Shown: positions 6,070 through 6,311 of the stretch, in pieces
Layout of the letters: the number at the start of each line of letters is the position of its first letter
Numbering within the stretch: position 1 is the stretch's first letter
Source: Calditrichota bacterium
GTDB lineage: Bacteria > Calditrichota > Calditrichia > Calditrichales > Calditrichaceae
Direction: 5' to 3'
DNA length: 6,311 bases
Assembly: GCA_024278715.1 (NCBI GenBank)
Contig: JAJRSN010000415.1
Location: forward strand, 1 to 6,311
Program-made: the position numbers and the translations under genes
Notes under the pieces: generated by a model
What the model was told of the DNA's origin: nothing
The model's database searches: none
The model's input: the letters and a program-made list of their open reading frames with translations, nothing else

Positions 6070-6311
6070 CGAAATGTCCTTTTTAAATTATATTCTTCTA
6101 AATAGTCATACAATGCCAAAAGAACCGCATCGAACTGTTCAGTAAAAAGCCTGTGTCCTGAATTTTCAATAAGGACAACTTCGGCTTCTTTAAACAGATT
6201 CCTATGATATTTTTCCTGAAAATCATATCCCAATGCGCTGCATTCAGAGCCAAGTATGAGCACTTTTTTAGGAAAAGAATCAAGCCCTGATGCAAAATTA
6301 TAATTTTTTTC
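6066..6311 (-). CDS. Alpha/beta-hydrolase, C-terminal end (partial, runs off right edge)
   Basis: The last 81 residues of an α/β-fold hydrolase; the nucleophile elbow lies beyond the right edge. Numbered from the edge, the frame shows the late core strand KKVLILGSE (15-23), a further strand EVVLIENSG (44-52) and the catalytic-histidine motif SGHRLFTEQFD (51-61, H53), then the closing helix and a short basic tail. Where many members carry the acid after the late strand (…G-E-x-D), this one reads GSECSALG, so the acid may be supplied differently; the catalytic triad cannot be confirmed from a fragment. The frame is open across the edge, so the GTG at 6263 is internal and not a start. Substrate is unknown. 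Its TGA overlaps the ATG of the next gene, indicating translational coupling. Confidence 0.8.
   Translation of the reverse strand, partial: EKNYNFASGLDSFPKKVLILGSECSALGYDFQEKYHRNLFKEAEVVLIENSGHRLFTEQFDAVLLALYDYLEEYNLKRTFR

Noticed and set aside
6098..6295. Second minus-strand frame overlapping the hydrolase end
   Set aside because: It is out of frame with the hydrolase motifs (VLILGSE, SGHRLF) and has no features of its own.

Overview
The window reads as ordinary bacterial chromosome with a small accessory patch. GC content is moderate and Shine-Dalgarno sites are AGGAG/GAGG-like. The protein with a cleavable signal peptide looks like an outer-membrane or periplasmic β-protein, so the organism is probably Gram-negative. 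The style of the Lon and glucan phosphorylase proteins fits the FCB/Calditrichota neighbourhood, but that placement is an impression and not a proven assignment.

Left part (1-3485): the 5' third of lon (minus strand, GTG start, running off the left edge) is divergent from a complete glgP (plus strand, 847 aa). The 357-base gap between them carries a candidate promoter for each gene and a short palindrome. These are core functions: ATP-dependent proteolysis and glycogen breakdown.

Middle part (3486-4510): a non-coding stretch follows glgP. It is made largely of heptanucleotide repeats of several families and ends in five perfect copies of CATTACG. Next comes a minus-strand reading frame for a three-helix membrane protein. 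It has no ATG anywhere and its first usable codon, TTG, directly follows a stop, so its 5' end may be damaged.

Right part (4404-6311), all genes on the minus strand: a partial α/β-hydrolase is coupled by an ATGA overlap to a secreted β-rich protein. Further along is a type II toxin-antitoxin pair (DUF2281-like antitoxin, then MazF/PemK-like toxin, overlapping by 16 bases). Two copies of an 80-base imperfect palindrome, 80% identical without gaps and in the same orientation, bracket the toxin-antitoxin pair. Each copy lies just 3' of a minus-strand gene (27 and 40 bases past the stop codons). This TA module between direct copies of a hairpin element is the most interesting structure in the window. 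It resembles a cassette, although canonical integron attC boxes are not evident.
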